NCBI GenBank assembly: GCA_017979445.1 | Contig: CM030706.1 | Location: forward strand, 14,246,967 to 14,310,966 | DNA from: Akebia trifoliata | Taxonomy: Eukaryota > Streptophyta > Magnoliopsida > Ranunculales > Lardizabalaceae | DNA length: 64,000 bases | Direction: 5' to 3' | Shown: positions 46,328 through 58,400 of the stretch, piece by piece | Numbering within the stretch: the first letter of the stretch is position 1 | Layout of the letters: each line of letters starts with the position of its first letter | The notes under the pieces: model-generated | What the model was told of the DNA's origin: nothing | Seen by the model: only the letters and a program-made list of their open reading frames with translations | Databases searched by the model: none | Made by a program: the position numbers and the translations under genes

Positions 46328-47617
46328 TTAATTTTGATAGACGGGATCATCGAGAAAAAGAACTTCCTCCTGCGGAACATACTCGAGAAACGGTTTGAGA
46401 CGTTGGCCATTCACTTTGAAAGTGGATCCGTCCTTAGGATTAAGGACTTCAACAGCACCATGGGGGTAAACTGTTTGGATAATATATGGGCCAGTCCATC
46501 GAGACTTAAGTTTTCCAGGAAAAAGGTGGAGTCTATTATCATACAACAAAACTTTTTGATTAGGAATGAAATTCCTCCTAAGAATGTGCCTATCGTGAAA
46601 GAATTTGGTACGCTCTTTGTACCTTTTGGCACAATCATACGAGTCATTTCTAATCTCTTCTAACTCGTCTAGTTGTAACTTTCGCTTCTCACCGGCTTTA
46701 TCAAAATCAAAGTTGAGGCGTTTGATCGCCCAATATGCACGATGTTCTAGTTCTACAGGGAGATGGCAGGCCTTGCCAAAAACTAACCGGTAGGGAGACA
46801 TCCCTATGGGTGTCTTGAATGCAGTCCTATAGGCCCAGAGTGAATCACTCAATCTCAAAGACCAATCTTTCCTTGAAGGATTGACTGTTTTTTCTAAGAT
46901 AGTCTTTATTTCCCTGTTAGAAATCTCCACTTGTCCACTTGTTTGTGGGTGGTAAGGTGTGGCAACCTTATGCGTTATGAGGTATTTCTTCATCAACGCA
47001 GCAAAGATCTTGTTGCAAAAATGCGAGCCACCATCACTTATGATAGCTCGCGGAGTACCAAATCTTGAAAAAATCGTCTCCTTGATGAATTTTATCACAA
47101 CCTTGTGATCGTTAGTTCTACATGCCACAGCTTCGACCCATTTTGACACATAGTCAACGGCAACTAGGATGTATTGGTAACCCTGGGAGATAGGAAAAGG
47201 TCCCATGAAGTCTATACCCCACACGTCAAAAATTTCGATGATCAGTATAGGATTTTGAGGCATTTCATTTCTCTTAGAGATTTTTCCTAATCTTTGACAT
47301 CTATCACAAGATTTGCTAAACTCGTGGGCATCACGAAAAATACTAGGCCAGAAAAAACCGCATTGTAGGATTTTCATGGCGGTCTTCTTACCACTGAAGT
47401 GCCCTCCGCAGGCATGATTATGGCAAAACTCTAGGATACTGACTTGCTCACAGGTTGGAATACAACGTCTAATGATTTGATCAGGACAATACTTAAATAA
47501 GTATGGCTCATCCCAGAAATACCATTTTGTTTTTGACAGAAGACGAAGTTTCTCTTGACTAGTCATTTGACTGGGAATTGACCTGTAACTAGGTAGTTGA
47601 CAATGTCCGCATACCAT
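46328..47617 (-). pseudogene. pol: Integrase of Athila element E
   Basis: Open over 429 codons. Order: the last RNase H/linker residues; an HHCC zinc finger (H-N-H..G-H ... C-D-R-C, about 47440-47290); the DDE catalytic core with Asp in '[11 protein letters not shown]' (about 47225), Asp in '[10 protein letters not shown]' (about 47050) and Glu in '[11 protein letters not shown]' (about 46930); then a GPY/F-type C-terminal module '[18 protein letters not shown]' (about 46500-46440) and the stop at 46328-46330. All three catalytic acids are present. The frame is shifted by one base relative to the preceding RNase H segment, with the junction near 47570-47585, so it is a part of a broken polyprotein and not a separate gene. 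In the cell it would join element cDNA to chromosomal DNA. Confidence 0.93.
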
Positions 47618-48560
47618 GGAGCATTGGCTTGAGAGATTTGCATAAGTTGCTCATCGGGAAAGGATTCAGAGATGGGTAAGGATTCCTCGGATGGCTTGTT
47701 AACTATCCTAGACAAGTGATCAGCTACGACATTTTCTGCCCCTTTTTTGTCTCGGATCTCGAGATCAAACTCTTGTAGAAGTAGAATCCAACGGATTAAT
47801 CTTGCTTTAGCATCTTTCTTTGATAGAAGGTACTTCAATGCTGCGTGGTCTGTGTAGATCACAACTTTAGATCCTATAAGGTAGGGGCGGAATTTTTCAA
47901 CGGCATAGACCACTGCTAGCATTTCCTTCTCCGTTGTAGAGTAGTTAAGCTGAGCATCGTTAAGGGTTTTACTAGCATATTGGATAACATGAGGTTGTTT
48001 TTCAATTCGCTGACCCAAAACAGCGCCTATTGCATAATCTGAAGCGTCGCACATAACTTCGAATGGAATGCTCCAGTTTGGAGGTTGAATAATGGGTGCC
48101 GAGGTTAACTCGGACTTGAGCTTGTTGAACGCAGAGAGACATGACTCTGAAAAGTCGAAAGGAACATCCTTTCCCAATAGCTCACATAAAGGCTTCGAGA
48201 TTTTCCCGAAATCTTTAATGAATCTACGATAAAAACCCGCATGGCCTAGGAATGACCTAATTTCTTTGACCGTTCTAGGAGGTGGTAATTTTTCAATTAG
48301 ACCTACCTTTGCCTTATCTACCTCAATCCCTTTAGCAGAAACAATGTGCCCTAGCACAATCCCCGATGTTACCATGAAATGGCATTTTTCCCAATTGAGG
48401 ACTAGATTGACCTCTTTGCAACGTTGAAGGACCAAAGTCAAGTGATGGAGACATTCCTCAAAACTTGGTCCGAAAATTGAAAAATCGTCCATGAACACTT
48501 CGAGATATCTTTCTAGCATGTCGAAAATATACTCATCATGCACCGTTGAAAAGTAGCGGG
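47563..48560 (-). pseudogene. pol: RT palm (catalytic) and RNase H of Athila element E
   Basis: The frame is open from 48690 down to 47563; sequence above about 48540 is out of frame with pol and meaningless. It contains the RT active site '[11 protein letters not shown]' near 48505-48475 and the thumb/connection '[33 protein letters not shown]'. RNase H follows with '[15 protein letters not shown]' (about 48055), '[19 protein letters not shown]' (about 47925) and '[25 protein letters not shown]' (about 47860), and the segment ends after 'ADHLSRI'. Catalytic Asp and Glu residues are retained. Single-base frame changes occur at both ends (near 48540 and 47580). Confidence 0.93.
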
Positions 48561-49163
48561 TGCATTGCATAATCCAAAAGGCATGCGACGATACGCGAAA
48601 GTTCCAAAGGGACAGGTGAACGTTGTTTTCTCTTGATCGATTGGAGCAACAGGTATCTGGTTGTACCCGGAATAACCATCTAAGAAGCAATAATAAGAAT
48701 GTCCTGCTAGACGCTCTAACATTTGATCAATGAAAGGTAAGGGAAAATGATCCTTAGGAGTCATCGAGTTGAGTTTCCTATAATCGATACACACTCTCCA
48801 TCCATTTTGGACTCGAGTGGGGATTAATTCGTTGTCTTGGTTCACTACCACAGTGATACCAGATTTCTTAGGAACTACTTGTATAGGACTCACCCAACGA
48901 CTGTCAGAGATAGGATAGATAATACCCGCATCTAGCAATTTCATCACTTCCATCCGAACCACGTCTTTCATGACAGGATTTAGTCGTCTCTGAGGTTCTA
49001 AGGAAGGTTTAGCAAAATCCTCTAAACGAATGTGGTGCATCACCACAGATGGACTAATTCCCTTGATGTCAGCTATGCTCCAACCAATAGCTTCTTGATG
49101 TTCCCTTAATACTCCTAACAACTTTCCCTCTTGGACTTCATTGAGGTGAGAGGAAATGATCAC
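48513..49163 (-). pseudogene. pol: RT fingers and palm (front part) of Athila element E
   Basis: 216 codons starting just after a frame change at about 49163. It includes the pre-RT region 'AIGWSIADIKGISPSVVMHHI', fingers 'SRWVSPIQVVPKKSG', '[29 protein letters not shown]' and palm '[52 protein letters not shown]', which carries the first catalytic Asp in 'FLDGYSG'. It then shifts frame near 48520-48540, just before the second catalytic motif. Canonical Athila-type RT. Confidence 0.93.
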
Positions 49164-49474
49164 GGCAAGGTTTGATTCTTGCCAAGAAATGCATATCTCA
49201 AGGTCTCTGGAAGAGACTTGAGTTCTAATTTTGGAGGCTCGACATGAGAAGGAACAAGATTGGATGTGCGCACAGGAAGACTTTCAGCTTTTGCGTGCCA
49301 CCGCACAGAATCTAAGAGTGGAACGGATTCAAGCAAAGCATTGACTTCGCTTATAGACTCTTCTACGTCCAAGTCAAGGCCAAAGTGAGCCAAACATTTC
49401 GTTAGGGGATCAGAGTACCCTAACTCTTGATACGTTTGATTGACTAGCGTATCTATCATGTTCACTTCCTCCAT
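49160..49474 (-). pseudogene. pol: Protease-RT linker of Athila element E
   Basis: 104 codons, acidic. It contains the conserved Athila linker pattern 'CLAHFGLDLDVEESI..VNALLES' and ends in 'LPETLRYAFLGKNQTLP', the segment normally directly before RT. Frames differ by one base from both neighbours (changes near 49480 and 49162). Confidence 0.85.
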
Positions 49475-49482
49475 ACCATCAT

Positions 49483-50019
49483 CTACATCAATTCCTTGAA
49501 ATTGTGGAAGACGTTCAGTTTCACTTTCATATCCCCAAATGCTAAAGTCATAATTCCGTTTCTACAACGAATGACTGCGTCAGACGTGGCTAAGAATGGA
49601 CGTCCTAAGATGATAGGAATATGACTGTTCGAATTGATGACTGGCTCTGTGTCTAAGACAACAAAGTCAACAGGAAAATAGAAATCTTTGACTTTAACTA
49701 TCACGTCCTCAACTATACCCTTTGGAATTTTTATGGACCTATCGACTAGACTCAACGTGATATCGGTGGGTTTCAAAACCCCCAAACCTAATTGTTTATA
49801 AACCGAATATGGTAAAAGGTTTACACTGGCCCCTAAGTCTAAGAGACATTTTTCGACCACTTGATTTCCAATATGAATGAAAATTATCGGACATCCAGGA
49901 TCCTTAAATTTTGGTGCAATCGTTTGTTGGATGAGTGACGAAGCTTGGGTTGCCATGATGGCTTCCCGAGGAAATGGTGTTTTCCTTTTAGCTGCGGTCA
50001 AATCCTTTAGGAATTTCAC
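49483..50019 (-). pseudogene. pol: Retropepsin-type protease of Athila element E
   Basis: 178 codons. The active-site loop 'CLLDLGASVNLLPYS' has the catalytic Asp at residue 61 (D-L-G-A, a common plant Ty3/gypsy form), the flap region follows, and 'IPIILGRPFLATSDAVI' (residues about 134-150) is the conserved second signature. It would process the Gag-Pol polyprotein. The start shown is simply the first ATG after a one-base shift near 50020, and the real protein is continuous with gag. Confidence 0.9.
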
Positions 50020-50962
50020 ATAAGAAGGTATTGCTTAATGACATCTAGGAATAGGATATTGATATGAACATTTTGGAAGACTTCTAAGATACCCTCAAAC
50101 TGCTTACCTTTTTTAGAATCTCTAAGGCGATGGGGAAATGGAGCTTTTGGAATTGGCGAAATGATAGGAGGATTTTCCAAATCTTTCTTCTTCTCTGTTG
50201 GAGACTCTATGGCTTCTTTTTGAACTTTGTCCTTTTCTAAGACTTTTTCTCCCGTGTCAATAGGTTGGACCTTGTTGTCCACCTTCTTTCCCGAACGCAA
50301 GGTGTGGATAGCCTGGACTGAGTCTTGTGGAGCTCCAGAATGGCTTCCTACTTCGTATTGACCTTTCGATCCGTTTGGAATCAAAGGTTGACCTCTAGGG
50401 TTAGGGATAGTCTGACTAGGAAATTGACCTTTCTCTCTCCCACTCAAGGAGAGAGCTAACTGCCCCAACTGAACTTCCATCTTAGCTATGGATTGCGCAG
50501 TGACCTGGTTAATCTGAGTTTGATTTTGATGGGTTTGCTGTTGAGTTTGGATGAACTGCTGTTGCTGTCTCATCAACTCGGCAATCATAGATTCTAAGGA
50601 CGACTGTTGTTGGGCAGGCTGCTGGTAATTGGTCATGGGATCTGGTATGATGGCTCTGCAATCTGTAGATTGTTGGGGTTGATAAGGGACTTGAGGAACA
50701 ATAGCTTGGTTTGTGGAAGAACCAGATTGCCTAGGAAAACTCCTATTGTAACCTGACGGACCACTAGATTGAATAGGTTTGTTCTGTTTGTATGAGAAAT
50801 TAGGATGGAACCTATTATCTGGGTAATACGTTTGACTAAAAGAGTTTGGAGTTGGCTTCCTAAAAGTACTATAGCCATTAATTGTATTTGCTTGTTCAGC
50901 TTTGATTTGAGGCAACATGGGACAACACTCGACCAAATGGTCGTTGCCGTCGCATGACACAC
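50016..50962 (-). pseudogene. gag: gag zinc knuckle and Gln-rich linker of Athila element E
   Basis: Frame downstream of a change near 50945. It begins with the CCHC-type knuckle 'CVSCDGNDHLVECCP' (partly in the preceding frame) and continues with a long Gln/Pro/Ser/Asn-rich linker (about residues 60-160, including 'QQQQFIQTQQQTHQNQTQ'). It ends with basic 'PFPHRLRDSKKGKQFEGILEVFQNVHINI', the conserved Athila segment just ahead of protease. No start codon of its own (GTG at the left edge). Low complexity is normal for this part of the family. Confidence 0.85.
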
Positions 50963-51909
50963 AAAGAACTCGGTTCGACAGTCACTTGCGAAATTGTACG
51001 AGGGTCTAGGTGAGATTTGGATGTTGAGATGGTAAATGCATCTAACTTCTTCGTGAGATTATTCATCCCACTCACTAGACTACACATGACATTTTTGAGA
51101 TCAGGGTCTGCCTTCATCTCATACATGCCTGTCTTCCTAACCGGATCGTCTCTATCAAATTCTTCTTGGTTAGTACTCCAGTTTTGAGCACTCTCAGCTA
51201 ACTCTACGAGGAAATCGTACGCTTGGTTGGGAGTCTGGTTCATGAACTGACCCTTATGCATTGACTCGACTAAGGTACGTTGATTCATTGTTAATCCTCT
51301 ATAAAAACTTTGCACCAACTGTGCTTTGTCAATGCCATGGTGTGGGCACTTGACCAATAAATCATTGAATCTTTCCCAAGTTTGGGAAAATTCATCATCA
51401 GGACGGGCTCTAAAATTTCTAATAGAGTCCTTCATTTTCTCAGTTTTGGCCACGGGGTAGAATTTGGCCATAAATTTCTTGGATAGAACATCCCAGGTAG
51501 ATATGGAATTGGGTGTTAGGGAGTTCAACCACGCAGCTGCGTGGTCTTCCAAGGATAACGGGAACAGAATAAGCTTGATACTCTCCTCATCTAGATTCTG
51601 ATTTCTAAAAGTTTGACATATAGTCAAGAATCGATTAAGATGGGTGTAAGGTTGTTCACGCTCTAAACCGTGGAACTTAGGGAGCATATTGATGGTGGCA
51701 GCCCTAATTTCAAACTGAGGTGCATTGTTCAATGGTAAAACAATGCATGTGGGAGGAGATGCGGAAGCTGGAGCGAAGAGCTCATTGAGAGTTCGCTCTC
51801 GATCACCCATCATAACTACTGATGGTGTCTTGCGTATCCTACTGATGGTACGTTCGATCTCAGGATCAAATGGTTCTAACACGTTATTTTGTGAACGTCT
51901 ACCAAGCAT
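50896..51909 (-). pseudogene. gag: gag capsid of Athila element E
   Basis: The first ATG of the open frame is at 51909; the frame is open a little further upstream without ATG. Acidic N terminus, then 'LNELFAPASASPPTCIVLP' and the Athila capsid core 'INMLPKFHGLEREQPYTHLNRFLTICQTFRNQNLDEESIKLILFPLSLEDHAAAWLNSL' at about 51690-51520. 'WDVLSKKFMAKFYP' and a helical 'HGIDKAQLVQSFYRGLT..QRTLVESM' segment follow. The coat protein of element particles. The frame changes at the zinc knuckle (near 50945, apparently two bases short). Confidence 0.93.
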
Positions 51910-53096
51910 ACAAATCACACAGTCGATCAAACAATCACGAAAAGAAAAGACTGGACCTAGATAGGTTGCCTAAAGCTAGACAGCTCCTAACTGGGTAGAA
52001 ATAGCGCAACTAGCCTTCCAACTCGGTTCTATGAAATCAAGTTTGAATCATTCGGATCTCCAGATCGGAGGAGGCGCATAATGCATAAGCAAGAGCACGC
52101 TTAAATACCTTCCTTTCTTGAATAGACTGAGTCTATCCCCTCAAAGGGCAAGATCTTACTAGATACAAAAATGACCAAGAAGCGCAATTGGCACAACTTG
52201 AAGCGAAATTTCTCCTATTGAGCTCGTGGGCCCTATAGTCAAGTCTAATTGATTTTAATTAATTTGATTGGATGACTAGTGAATTGATTATCCTAATTAG
52301 AGCAAGGAATTGGTAATGACTTCCAATCCTTATCTTATCATGCCATCCCTAGGAGAGGGGTGCTCTTTACTACTTAATTAACTATTCCAAGTGTGTGCAA
52401 ATTGGAAAAATAACATACAAAGGCAAGGAGTAACCCACTAGCAAAGAGAGGCGTGGGTGTTTCGGGATTACCTCCCGTGCTAGACGGGGTGAAGACGGTT
52501 TGAGTCGACTTAGGCCACCAACTCCAATTTTGGTGTGCGAACCTAAGGAGCCGTGACGGTATTGTCCACCCGTCGTCCTTCCTTAGTCTATTACAATCCA
52601 AGCCTTCTTGGATAATTAATAAAAATTACAAGAAATCCTATACAAGAGTTTCTAAAACAGAAAAATAAACCTAACTAAAGATTAAAGGAAATTGAAAGAA
52701 AAGAAGAAAAAAAAAATGTTCACCTACAAGAAGCAAAACAGAAATGTTAGCAGAAATGATAGTAAATGGACTCAAAAACAGAATCTGACTTACCGCTATC
52801 TTGCTGACTTTGTCACATTTTATAGAAAATTTCGTTCTACCCCAAATCGATATACACTAATAGATAATCGGAGATCGGAGTAGAAAGTTACAGTCAGTTT
52901 AAGTTCTGCTGTCAAGGGTGAAAAAGAAAACGAGAATGACTTTTTTTTTTTTTTTCAATGTTTTTTCTTTTTTCTTCTCTCTTAAAATCTCAAGAACACT
53001 TGAACTTATAGAAAGAAACCAAAAGAAAAAAGAAAATAAAATAAAAATGAAAAAAAATAAATTTTAAATCAAAACTTACCACTACTACCTTTACCT
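51910..53096 (-). other. Long 5' leader of Athila element E
   Basis: About 1.2 kb between the primer-binding site and gag. No conserved protein; the minus-strand frame 52374-52601 has no recognised motif. Contains poly-A/T runs near 52690-52720 and 52940-52955. Long leaders are usual in this group. Confidence 0.7.
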
Positions 53097-53114
53097 TTCC
53101 CGGCAGCGGCGCCA
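53097..53114 (-). other. Primer-binding site of element E
   Basis: The minus strand reads TGGCGCCGCTGCCGGGAA six bases after the 5' LTR. This is the Athila-type primer-binding site, usually assigned to tRNA-Asp. Confidence 0.75.
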
Positions 53115-53120
53115 AAATTC

Positions 53121-54330
53121 TGATGAGACTATCGTTGTTCTTCTCACCGGAGTTAATAATAATCTTACGTTTACCTTACTTGTGGGGCAAGTAGGGGATC
53201 GAACCCAAGAGAAAGGAGGAATAGAGTTAAGCTAAGAAGATAAAATTCAAATTAACTAAAAGGAATTAAAACTGTTTTTCTTTGTATTTTTGAACTTATA
53301 AGAAATGTAAAATTACTAGAAAAGAAACTAAAGTAAATGAAATTAAAAGCAAGTAAACTTATGAATTAAAACACCATTGGAGGTGGATCTACCTAAAACA
53401 TGTTAATGAGCAATTTCTAGTCTCTAGCCTTTTTATAACTCAATCATAAGGGCTTGGTGTTAGCTCCTTAGATCGGAAAGTTTTGCAATTAAAATGAAAT
53501 AAAGGAACAAAAAAAGTAGAATTTCTTGAGAACTTCTTACTACAAATTATCTAATTTAAGCATACTTTATCTTGATCTAATCTAAGCATAAAGTATCTAT
53601 ATTAAGAATAAAATGTGCAAGAAACTTAAAGAGAATTCATAAGCATTTTAAATAAAAGAAAGGCATAAAATTAGAAATAACACAAGAACTTGCTCTAGGC
53701 TTTTCCACTCTCCAATGGAGGGGAACTTAGCCTAATGTCATTGCAAGAGAGGGAAGATAAGAGATGAAAGAACTTTTCTTCATTTCATGGAGAAAATTAC
53801 AACTTCTTCTTCTTCTACTTCTTACAAGACTATTTAACCAAAAGAAAATAACTAGAAAATGAAAATACAAAAAATAAGAGAATAGGCTAAGAGCCTTAGA
53901 TTAAAGGAGTCTTGGATAAGAGAACCAAGATGGGACCCTTTCTCTAGAAATGAAGGCTCTATTTATAGAGAAAAATGTGTGTAGAAGAGTCTAAAAGTAG
54001 CCTCCACTTTTCTTTGCACAAAAAGACAAAAGAGGAGAATATGAGTTAAGGATTAGGGCATTCCAAAGTGTTAGGGCATTCCAAAGTGGGCCCAAATGCT
54101 TTTGCCTTGAGATTTTGATTCCAAATTGTTGATTTTCTGCACAAGAAACACACGTAATTAGATTTATCTAGTAAATGAATTTATTTATATATAATTAAGC
54201 CTAATTAACATGCAACGTAGTGGTTTGAGGCTTATCATGATTATTATCTTAATATAGAGAAATAGGTACAAAAATCAAGATAAATATCCAGAAAATGTGC
54301 GTATAATTGAGTGTTTGGAGACACTCATCA
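53121..54330 (-). repeat. 5' LTR of Athila element E
   Basis: 1210 bp, almost identical to 43822-45034. The ends are the same and are followed by the GTTAC duplication. The TATA box CTCTATAAATAGAG (53957-53970, minus) should drive the element transcript. The LTR pair differs by small indels, for example a shorter A-run near 53301. Confidence 0.95.
53957..53970 (-). promoter_or_regulatory. TATA box of element E 5' LTR
   Basis: CTCTATAAATAGAG on the minus strand, self-complementary at its ends. It is present unchanged in all three family-E LTRs (also 44661-44674 and 19463-19476). Confidence 0.65.
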
Positions 54331-54335
54331 GTTAC

Positions 54336-55745
54336 AAAGAACATTTGTTTCTTTCACAAGGTAGACTACTGAAGGGGAGGGAGCATCCCCTAACTCAGTC
54401 GTGATAACCATCATAGAATATTAATGGTCATCTGACAGTGATACTTCTCCTAAAGGTAGGGTTACATTAGAATCCTAGTCAACACTAGGTGTGATAAAAA
54501 AAAAACTATCATTGCTAGCATCATCTGTTTTTATAGGCTCTTTTTTCTCGAAGTCCTCCTGAACAAGCCATTGATGTCATCTTCGAGGGATAGCTCATGT
54601 TTAGGGAGTACGTTTGGCTCTTTCTGACCTTGCAGTGATAGTAATTGCACTTGCTGGTAATCAATTGGATTGTCATCACTTATCATTGTATAAGTCGACA
54701 CGGGGAATGTCTCCTTAATATGAAAGACCTTCCTGAGATCCTAGATCTTGGGTTCCCGTTGCTCCATTCTTTCTAGTTTGAGCTCTCTTTTTTTTTCCTT
54801 CATCACTTGCATGTCCTTCCAGGTGGACTTGTAACCAAAGTCGAACCATTGCATGGCTTTCTAAATTGAAATGAACTTAGCTCTACCTTGACTTATCTTC
54901 ACTAACCATTTCCCTTGATGAAATCCAGGCTGCTTCATTACCCTTCTTATCATCATCACTGTTGGTGATAAACTTGCCTTTTTTACCTCAATACCTTATG
55001 AAATATGACTAACTAACTTGAATTGGAAGCAATGATACATGAGATATTTACTCGACCCATTAATATCTATGTATGGCACATCTAGAGATCTATTTGTTGG
55101 TAATAAACTTTTTGCCTTCACTGAAACCAATTTTTGGTTGAGGATGAACTTCACTCTCTGGTGAAAATATGATGGCACTGTCCCAGCCAACTGGATCCAA
55201 GACCTCCCGAGAAGAAAATTGAAAATACTTGGCATGTTTATCGTTTCGAAAGTGATTTAGAATGTACATGGTCCAATTGTGACTGGTAAACCAATTTCAT
55301 CCATTAATTCTCTCTTTCAGCTATCGAAAGCTCGGATTTACATAATATTAGGTCTTAAGAAAGATCGATTTACGCCTAACATCTTCAAAGTTGTCTAAGG
55401 ACAGACATTCAATACAAATCCATTATTTAGCAACGATCATACCCTTGCACATCATGGCGATATGTAGTAGTTCTATGTGACCACAGCCCTTTGGAGTAAA
55501 TTGATCCTACGAGAATGTGATGACATTCGGTGATACGATCATTTCCATCATCATACCCAACTACTCGGGTGAAGTGGCCTCTATCATATGTAACTCGTTG
55601 AGAACCATGAATAGCGAATTTTTGTGCTTTTCTGAGCTTCATAGCAACCCTAGTACCGATACTTTGACTGGTACTTTGTTCAATTGCTCTACAAGGCTAT
55701 ATTTACTCTTTCTTAATTAATTACCTTCTTGTTTATTACTTTTTT
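54336..55745 (-). pseudogene. Protease region of Tat-type retrotransposon T
   Basis: Minus-strand pieces, heavily decayed. 'NFLLGRSWIQLAGTVPSYFHQRVKFILNQKLV' at 55220-55120 matches the conserved Tat 'Y..LLGRPWIH.AGAVPS.LHQ..KF' segment that ends the protease domain. Frame 55642-55427 is the presumed upstream part. The catalytic triad itself is not clearly readable. Athila E lies immediately to the left and separates this from the RT at 43.8 kb. Confidence 0.75.
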
Positions 55746-56600
55746 CTTCTTCTATGCCTGTTTGCTATGTTCTTCTATGATGATTGTTGTTCCCTTTCTT
55801 TTTTTATTTTTCTCTACCACTATTTCTATTACTTCTATCTCAACTTCTTTTCCTTTTTCTACTACCTCATTTGTTCTAACTACTACTTCTATACTGACTA
55901 CTGTCGGTTCTCTATCAACTATAACCTCTGTTTCAATCATCTATTGTGATTGCTTTATTTGTTCTATATCAATAACTAACCCTTTCTTGATTGCTTGTTT
56001 TATTCACTTTGTTTGTTCATTCTACACCTTTTTGCTACTCTGACCAACCTCTATCACTATATGCTTCCCTTTCTCTTTCTCAGTCTTCTTCTCATTGTCT
56101 TTCCATTTTCATGTTGTCCCATTTTCAGTCGTTCTCACCACTCTACCTGCCTTAGTAATGTGGTCTACATCCTTGGGCTCCTCTTCTTTCTCCAATTTTT
56201 TAGCCTTTTTTGTCTCCACAACTTTCTCTCCTCCTTTTAGGAATATTAAACCCGTTTTGTAACTCCCAGGCACAGCTTTGTTGGATATAAAATTAAAGGG
56301 TTTGGAAGTTTTGAAAGTGTGTTAGGGAAGCTCTGGTTCAACATGAAGGATTAGAGGTGGTGGTAGTGTAGTGGATCAAGATGAAATGGGAGTGTGAATG
56401 ATGAGTGGTGGCAGAATTGAAGGTAATGAGATTGGTGTAATGTTTGACAGAGTGACGAAATTTGAGGATAAAATAAGAAGTGGTGGGTTTGGAGAAGATG
56501 GTAAAGAGTTTAAGATGAGGCCTCCAAACTGGTGGTGATGCAAATGGGAGTGTTATTTTGACTTTGAGAGAGATATGATAGTGTTGACTGAAGTGTTTGA
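55746..56600 (-). other. gag-protease linker of T, low complexity
   Basis: On the minus strand a Glu/Val/Lys-rich reading (55940-55752) and Ser/Thr-rich DNA. On the plus strand the same DNA gives hydrophobic Phe/Ser-rich frames (55729-56240) that I regard as shadows of this compositional bias. No domain recognised. Confidence 0.4.
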
Positions 56601-58400
56601 AGTGTTGGGTTTATGTATTCGCCAGTCCTATACCATTTCCGTTACCATTATAAGCTAGAAGGGGATTTTGATTGATATTATGTTGCATTGGTGCGGGATC
56701 AAAAACTAAAAACTTCCTATTTACGAGGGTTTGAACAAGATTCCTTAACTCCCAACACCGGTCTGTGGGGTGACCAAAAGCTCCCATATGAAACTCACAG
56801 TTAGTGGTAGGATCATACCCAAATGTGTTCTCAGCTTCTGGATGTGGCTGTCTCAATATAACATAACCTCCCTTAACAAGGATAAGCAAGAGCTCCGAAA
56901 ACTTCATTGGCAATCAAGTAAACTTTCTTCTTCTCTGTTGTTGGTTGTTGTTGTACTAGTTGTTGTTGTAGGGTTGACGGTATTGTTGTTACGGTTATGC
57001 ATGAAATTGAAACTATTTTTGATTGTTGTATGGCATTGCTTGGGGTTGTTGTGCTTGATATGGACAGCTCAGTGGTGCTTGAATAGTTACAGGTGTTTTA
57101 GGTGTTGTAGTTGGGAAATGAACCGGTAGTTGAGCTGGTTGTATATAGTTAACCTACCTTTCATCTTTCTTTATCGTAACTATCGATTTATTTTGTACTG
57201 CACCACTGGATGAAATACCTTGCTGTGGAACTGTCCAATCTATAATCATCCCTGACTTCGAACCATCCTCTATCTTATCAGCAATCTAAACCAATGAGGA
57301 AAAACTAGATGAGGTATGCGCTATGAGATGAGTATATTTGTGCTGCCCTAATGTTGAGATGAACATTGTGTTCATTTCGATTTCTATAATGAAAAGGACT
57401 CCATTCATCATTGAGCATACTCTCGCATAGTCTTTTTGGGATTCCTTATCATCTTGGTTACACCCTGCTTATCTAACGCCACATTTTTCTTGAATATGTA
57501 GTTACCCGTAAAGGCAGTGGCCAAGTCTCTCCAATACCTGATTTTGTTGTGGAACAACAGAGTGAACCATCTTTGTGTTACCCCAATCAAGCTCCTCTGG
57601 AACATTTCATTAGGAACTTATCATTTCTTTTAAATTGGCATATAATGCCACAGTACAGTTTCAGATGTGTGAGTGGGCACCCAATGCCATTGTATTTCTC
57701 GAACTCTTGATACTTGAAGTCCATTGGTAATATGAAGTCCGAATAGAAACATAGATCATCAAACCCGAAGCTATCTAGGGAATCTCCCCGTTTTAGTCAA
57801 TTTGACTCTTCTATAACTTCACAGCTTGACCTCAACGTAATTCCTCTCGGGCATTCTAACCCAGTTTGACTCTTCCTCGTGTGCTATCATGATATGTTGA
57901 AGAGGTGGACATTGAGTAAAGATGAGGGGAAGAATGTTTGTGGCTTGAGGTAGTGTCGATACTGGCACTGGCACATTGTTTTAAGCTTGTGTCGACATAG
58001 GATCAAAAGTTGGTGCCATTAGAGAAGGTACCACTATTGGATTGGCTGCTATGGGTGTTTGCTGACTAGACTGTCCTGGTTCGTTTACATGATTTTAAAT
58101 AGCTTGAGTAACCCCAGGAATCTGAATCAATGCTGATAGTATGTTCCCAATTGATGCCACTTGGTCATTCAATTTCTTGAACGCTTTTTCACTAATCGGA
58201 TGGTTGTCAGTCAGATTGTCTGTAGCAAATGGGTTTTCTGTAACTGGAGGCTCAACTCTACCTATTGGCTCCATGATGGCAATCTTAAACCTGAGATGAT
58301 ACCGAATTTGTGTTGTAACCCCTCTTCTCAATCCTCTACTCTTTTGCTGCCCAATGTTTGCACCCAAAGCGTGCAAGCAATGGCATGTCTAGATCACCCT
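56601..58400 (-). pseudogene. gag: gag of Tat-type retrotransposon T, degraded
   Basis: N-terminal piece 58376-58095 with an ordinary hydrophilic gag start. The capsid core 'MFQRSLIGVTQRWFTLLFHNKIRYWRDLATAF' (57605-57510) continues to 'MREYAQ' near 57411. The zinc-finger-like segment 'CEFHMGAFGHPTDRCWELRNLVQTLV' (about 56805-56730) is preceded by 'PMKFSELLLILVKGGYV'. All are standard Tat-group gag motifs in the right order, but there are stops and shifts between the pieces. The element's leader and LTR further right are not recognisable. Confidence 0.88.

Larger units (their letters stand above)
43822..54330 (-). mobile_element. Full-length young Athila element E (5-bp duplication GTTAC)
   Basis: Complete LTR retrotransposon on the minus strand, 10,509 bp, with LTRs 53121-54330 (5') and 43822-45034 (3'). 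It is flanked by GTTAC on both sides (43817-43821 and 54331-54335). The order on the minus strand is 5' LTR, primer-binding site, long leader, gag, protease, RT, RNase H, integrase, short non-coding 3' region, polypurine tract, 3' LTR. The two LTRs differ at only a few positions by eye, so the insertion is recent relative to the others here. It disrupts the old Tat element T between protease and RT. A solo LTR of the same family sits at 18624-19854. The coding frame is interrupted six times, so this copy appears unable to move by itself unless those shifts are sequence errors. Confidence 0.97.

Noticed and set aside
46334..46663. 109-codon plus-strand frame with ATG
   Set aside because: It is the reverse-strand shadow of the Athila integrase C terminus.
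55729..56240. Overlapping plus-strand frames that look like Phe/Ser-rich membrane proteins
   Set aside because: They arise from T/C-rich DNA opposite the Glu/Lys/Val-coding linker of Tat gag-protease. Three overlapping frames are all hydrophobic, which is a composition effect.
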